DNA of 64,000 bases from Cupriavidus pauculus. GTDB taxonomy: Bacteria > Pseudomonadota > Gammaproteobacteria > Burkholderiales > Burkholderiaceae. The notes beneath the pieces were generated by a model, which worked only from the letters and a program-made list of their open reading frames with translations, was not told where the DNA came from and did not search any database. The stretch is from positions 62,001 to 126,000 of the forward strand of contig NZ_PJRP01000004.1 of assembly GCF_002858765.1 (NCBI RefSeq), read 5' to 3'. Positions within the stretch are counted from its first letter, which is position 1. Each line of letters opens with the position of its first letter. The position numbers were made by a program, and so were the translations under genes. Positions 61,384-64,000 of this stretch are shown piece by piece.

Positions 61384-62055
61384 TCACAGATTTCCGGGAA
61401 CGCCAAAACTGGGCGCTGCGCTGGGATCGATGGCGCGCTTGACATAGTCTTTCTGCTGCGGGGCATACACTTGCCAGACCGCATAGAGTGCCTCGACCGG
61501 ATTGTTCTCCACCCAGTCGAGGCGCAGATCTACGACAGGCCAGTTCTGCGCGTCGTATACCAACAAGCCTGCCGAATGCACCGGACCTTCCTCGCCGCCG
61601 GCTTCCTGGCCGGCAAGCATGGCACGCATCAGCCTTTCCGCCAGCACGCCTTCGGTCTGCTCGAACGCTGACAGCATGGCTTGTGGCACATCACGTGTCG
61701 CTAGCATATTGCCCGCGCATGCGGCATGGGCGCCGACGACGCTTGCCAGGGTGCCCAGCGCCTTGTCGCCCGTGAAGACGACAGGCGGATTGTGCGTATC
61801 GATCACCATGAGCTGACGATACTCGATGTTGGCGCGCGTCCTTAATTCAGTGATTGCGCGCTCTGGGCTGAGGCCGCTGGATATCAGATCCAGGGCGAGG
61901 GGACCCAGATCGGGATCGGTAATGTTCTGGCTCGCAGCGGCCCCAACCCCTTTGCGGCCGCGGATGCAGCGCGATGCAACCGCCGGCGACGAGGATGCGA
62001 CTGCGGCGCCAAACTGGCCTGTGGCGGGGCACCGGGCGATGATGGAAAAGGTCAT
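61384..62055 (-). CDS. DUF1028 (Ntn-hydrolase-like) protein
   Basis: The 223-residue protein starts MTFSIIARCPATGQFGAAVA, as DUF1028 proteins do, with SSPAVASRCIRGRKGVGAAA and QNITDPDLGPLAL following. The family has an Ntn-hydrolase fold and is commonly found with RidA and amino-acid or peptide uptake genes. Activity unknown; amide hydrolysis is plausible. It is 6 bases from the RidA gene stop. Confidence 0.88.
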   Translation of the reverse strand: MTFSIIARCPATGQFGAAVASSSPAVASRCIRGRKGVGAAASQNITDPDLGPLALDLISSGLSPERAITELRTRANIEYRQLMVIDTHNPPVVFTGDKALGTLASVVGAHAACAGNMLATRDVPQAMLSAFEQTEGVLAERLMRAMLAGQEAGGEEGPVHSAGLLVYDAQNWPVVDLRLDWVENNPVEALYAVWQVYAPQQKDYVKRAIDPSAAPSFGVPGNL

Positions 62056-62061
62056 GGTGGC

Positions 62062-62475
62062 TCAGTCTGGGATGACAGCGGTGGCGTCGATTTCAACCAG
62101 CCATTCGGGACGGGCCAGAGCGGATACGACGATGCCGGTCGACACTGGGAAAACACCCTTCAGCCATTGGCCTACGACGCGATACACCGGCTCGCGGTAG
62201 CGAGGGTCGATGATGTAGATCGTGATCTTGCAGATGTCCTCCAGTTCGCCGCCGGCTTCCTTGAGCAGCATCGCTATGTTGGACATTGCCTGCTCTGCCT
62301 GCCCAGCGACGTCGCCGATGCACACACTCTCCGAGGTGTCGAGATTCTGGCCTATCTGCCCTCGCAAGAATACGGTGCTGCCTCGCGCGACGACGGCTTG
62401 GCAGAGATCGTTGTTCAGATTCTGTTCAGGGTAGGTAACTTTCGTATTGAAGGTGCGGATCCGGGTGTGCTTCAT
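62062..62475 (-). CDS. RidA-family enamine/imine deaminase
   Basis: This 137-residue protein has the RidA pattern: FLRGQIGQNLDTSESVCIGD, AGQAEQAMSNIAMLLKEAGG and LEDICKITIYIIDPRYREPV, with ARPEWLVEIDATAV at the end. RidA proteins hydrolyse reactive enamines and imines formed by amino-acid-degrading enzymes. Two starts are possible (62511 and 62475); the shorter is preferred since it gives the usual RidA length. Partner of DUF1028, it points to catabolism of an amine-containing compound. Confidence 0.88.
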   Translation of the reverse strand: MKHTRIRTFNTKVTYPEQNLNNDLCQAVVARGSTVFLRGQIGQNLDTSESVCIGDVAGQAEQAMSNIAMLLKEAGGELEDICKITIYIIDPRYREPVYRVVGQWLKGVFPVSTGIVVSALARPEWLVEIDATAVIPD

Positions 62476-62511
62476 GGTCGATTCAGTCCGGTTGATTGGG
62501 TGACAGGACAT

Positions 62512-63073
62512 CGGGGCGATGTGGCACCCCTGCGTGCATAGTCGTCCGCGGCGCCCGGCGACACCATTTTTATTTTCCGGCTGACCGTTTAGGAATTTCC
62601 GAATAACACCGATCCGCGAATGGGCGCTAGCCTTTTTCCAGAAGTCGGAACCTTTCGCAACCCCATCGGAAAAGGCGAGGCACCCCTACAAAAAAGCTGA
62701 CTTGGCCGCACGGTAGGACTTTTACATCATGGCTTCGGAAGCTCGATGGAATTGGGTTGCAGTCGATCCAGTAGTTGCAACTTCGTTGTTGCACCGAACT
62801 AATTCCTACCGCGAGGTCAATTTTGTTGCGTTGCACCAGCATGGCGCACGACGCGACATTGATGGCGAAATTTAAGCGCCGTATTAGGGAATTCCCGCGG
62901 GGCCCGTACGGTAACACCGACGCGTTGCTTGTCGAGTCGGCGAGCACTGATTGGAAAAGTCGCCAAGCTCTGCGACCGACGGGAAAACTCAACAGCTCGA
63001 AGAGGCTTCGTTTCTAGACACCGTATTTCATATTTTGGCAAATCTAACAGACTGATGTCATTGGGAGAGTTAA
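62512..63073. other. Divergent promoter region
   Basis: These 562 bases separate the RidA-led minus-strand genes from the binding-protein gene. It is more AT-rich near 63000-63070, fitting a plus-strand promoter. Short overlapping ORFs have no support. Confidence 0.4.
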
Positions 63074-64000
63074 ATGGTATTTCGTAAAATTCTGACGTGC
63101 TTCGCAATTTCCGCAGCGCTTGGTAGCACGGCAGTCCGCGCACAGGACGCTTTGGTGGTCAGCACCTGGGGAGGAAGCTTCCGCGACCTCATCGATGAAA
63201 GTATCGGAAAAGAATTCACGCGGCAAACCGGCGTGCCGGTGAAGTACATCACCGGCGGTACCATTGATCGCCTGAATAAGGCGAAGCTTGCCTCCAAACC
63301 TGAGAGCGACGTGACGTTCACGACGTCACACGTCGGCTGGCTCTATGCCAACGGGAATCTTTTCGAAAAGCTGGATACGAGCAAGATCCCAAATTACAAG
63401 CATCTTGTGGATCGCGCAAAAATCAGCCCCTACCATATCGGTAGCTGGGCGTATGTCTATACCATTGGTTATCGCCCCGACTTGGTGTCACCAAGTATCA
63501 AGTTCGATAGCTGGAACGATCTATGGAATCCGGCCCTGAAAAGCAAGATTGGTGTGCCAGATTTTGATCCGAGCCATGTCGTTGCGGTTTCGGCCATGTT
63601 GGCTGGCGGCGATGCACAGAGCTGGGAGAAAGGTCAGAACAAACTCAAAGCGCTCAAGCCAAACTTTAAGGCGTTCTACACGAATGACGCCAATGCACAG
63701 CAATTGATCGCCTCGGGCGAGACGCCGGTGCAGGTCATCCTGTCAATCAACGCGTATCACATGATCAGTCAAGGTGTGCCCATCACCTTGGCGACGCCGA
63801 AAGAAGGCCCAGTACTCGGCGTCGATACCCTGGCCATTACGAAGGGCTCTACCAAGGCCGACCTGGCTTACAAGTTCATAAACATCGCATTGACCCCTGA
63901 CGTCCAATCGAAGATCGTCGCCTTGAAAAAGGCGAGTCCCGTCATCGACGACGCGAAGGTTTCGCCTGAGGACGCCAAGCTGCCGGGAGTGTTCACGACG
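63074..64000 (+). CDS. ABC transporter substrate-binding protein, PotD-like (partial)
   Basis: The protein starts MVFRKILTCFAISAALGSTA with a signal peptide cleaved after VRA, then DALVVSTWGGSFRDLIDESI, the start of family 1 (polyamine/opine/iron) binding proteins, and has INAYHMISQGVPITLATPKE and DTLAITKGSTKADLAYKFIN near the end. 309 codons are visible and it continues past the window. GGGAG precedes the ATG. Permease genes likely follow; the PotA-type ATPase at 54934 would complete a transporter. Confidence 0.9.
   Translation, partial: MVFRKILTCFAISAALGSTAVRAQDALVVSTWGGSFRDLIDESIGKEFTRQTGVPVKYITGGTIDRLNKAKLASKPESDVTFTTSHVGWLYANGNLFEKLDTSKIPNYKHLVDRAKISPYHIGSWAYVYTIGYRPDLVSPSIKFDSWNDLWNPALKSKIGVPDFDPSHVVAVSAMLAGGDAQSWEKGQNKLKALKPNFKAFYTNDANAQQLIASGETPVQVILSINAYHMISQGVPITLATPKEGPVLGVDTLAITKGSTKADLAYKFINIALTPDVQSKIVALKKASPVIDDAKVSPEDAKLPGVFTT

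Noticed and set aside
1..64000. CRISPR arrays, tRNA or rRNA genes
   Set aside because: I read for regularly spaced direct repeats and for the T-loop GGTTCGAATCC pattern and found nothing supportable; a dedicated covariance search was not possible.

Overview
The window reads as accessory or secondary-replicon sequence of a GC-rich betaproteobacterium of the order Burkholderiales, most like Cupriavidus or its relatives. The grounds are two solitary Bug-type tricarboxylate receptors, a Burkholderia-type general porin, many LysR, TetR, GntR and LacI regulators each beside a small catabolic operon, and the codon style. I saw no tRNA, rRNA, CRISPR array, complete insertion sequence, prophage or conjugation genes. 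Genus assignment is inference.

Layout. 0-6 kb: tail of an unknown gene with a strong terminator, a LysR - ArgH-like lyase - Bug receptor unit, and an Rrf2 regulator divergent from an epoxide-hydrolase-like enzyme around a clear operator. 6.4-12.6 kb: a sugar-acid operon (Bug receptor, HpcH/HpaI aldolase, D2HGDH-type FAD dehydrogenase, IlvD/EDD dehydratase) divergent from a LacI repressor with two operators. 13-16.2 kb: GntR regulator and L-asparaginase divergent from an ACS-family MFS transporter around a 25-bp palindrome. 16.2-21 kb: periplasmic protein, small gene, porin, and LuxR and tautomerase fragments. 21-27.6 kb: complete tripartite RND efflux system with its TetR repressor and two matching operators. 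27.9-33.5 kb: LuxR regulator, DMT exporter, small membrane ORF, alpha/beta hydrolase, zinc alcohol dehydrogenase.

34-41.7 kb: a GGDEF-EAL protein with an AGDEF signature, an AraC regulator, a soluble histidine kinase without adjacent receiver, an NTF2-like protein and small ORFs. 40.7-43.7 kb holds several gene relics (molybdenum hydroxylase, nucleotidyltransferase pair, LysR C-terminus) around an NepI-like MFS exporter. 43.8-46.2 kb: an esterase and an orphan AAA ATPase behind a 29-bp inverted repeat. 46.5-48.1 kb: small unknowns, including a secreted six-repeat protein whose degenerate relative lies at 31.8 kb.

48.5-64 kb: aspartate ammonia-lyase; TetR with quinone oxidoreductase; a minus-strand run (PotA-type ATPase, quinone oxidoreductase, GST, AroQ-like protein, 2-hydroxyacid dehydrogenase); a divergent flavin monooxygenase and FMN 2-hydroxyacid oxidase; an M20 deacetylase broken by an in-frame stop; LysR, DUF1028, RidA; and a PotD-like binding protein running off the end. 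Together these suggest uptake and oxidation of a nitrogen-containing organic acid, but the substrate cannot be read from sequence. The AroQ homologue lacks two usual active-site residues and is the most likely place for new chemistry; the esterase-AAA pair is the most system-like uncharacterised unit.
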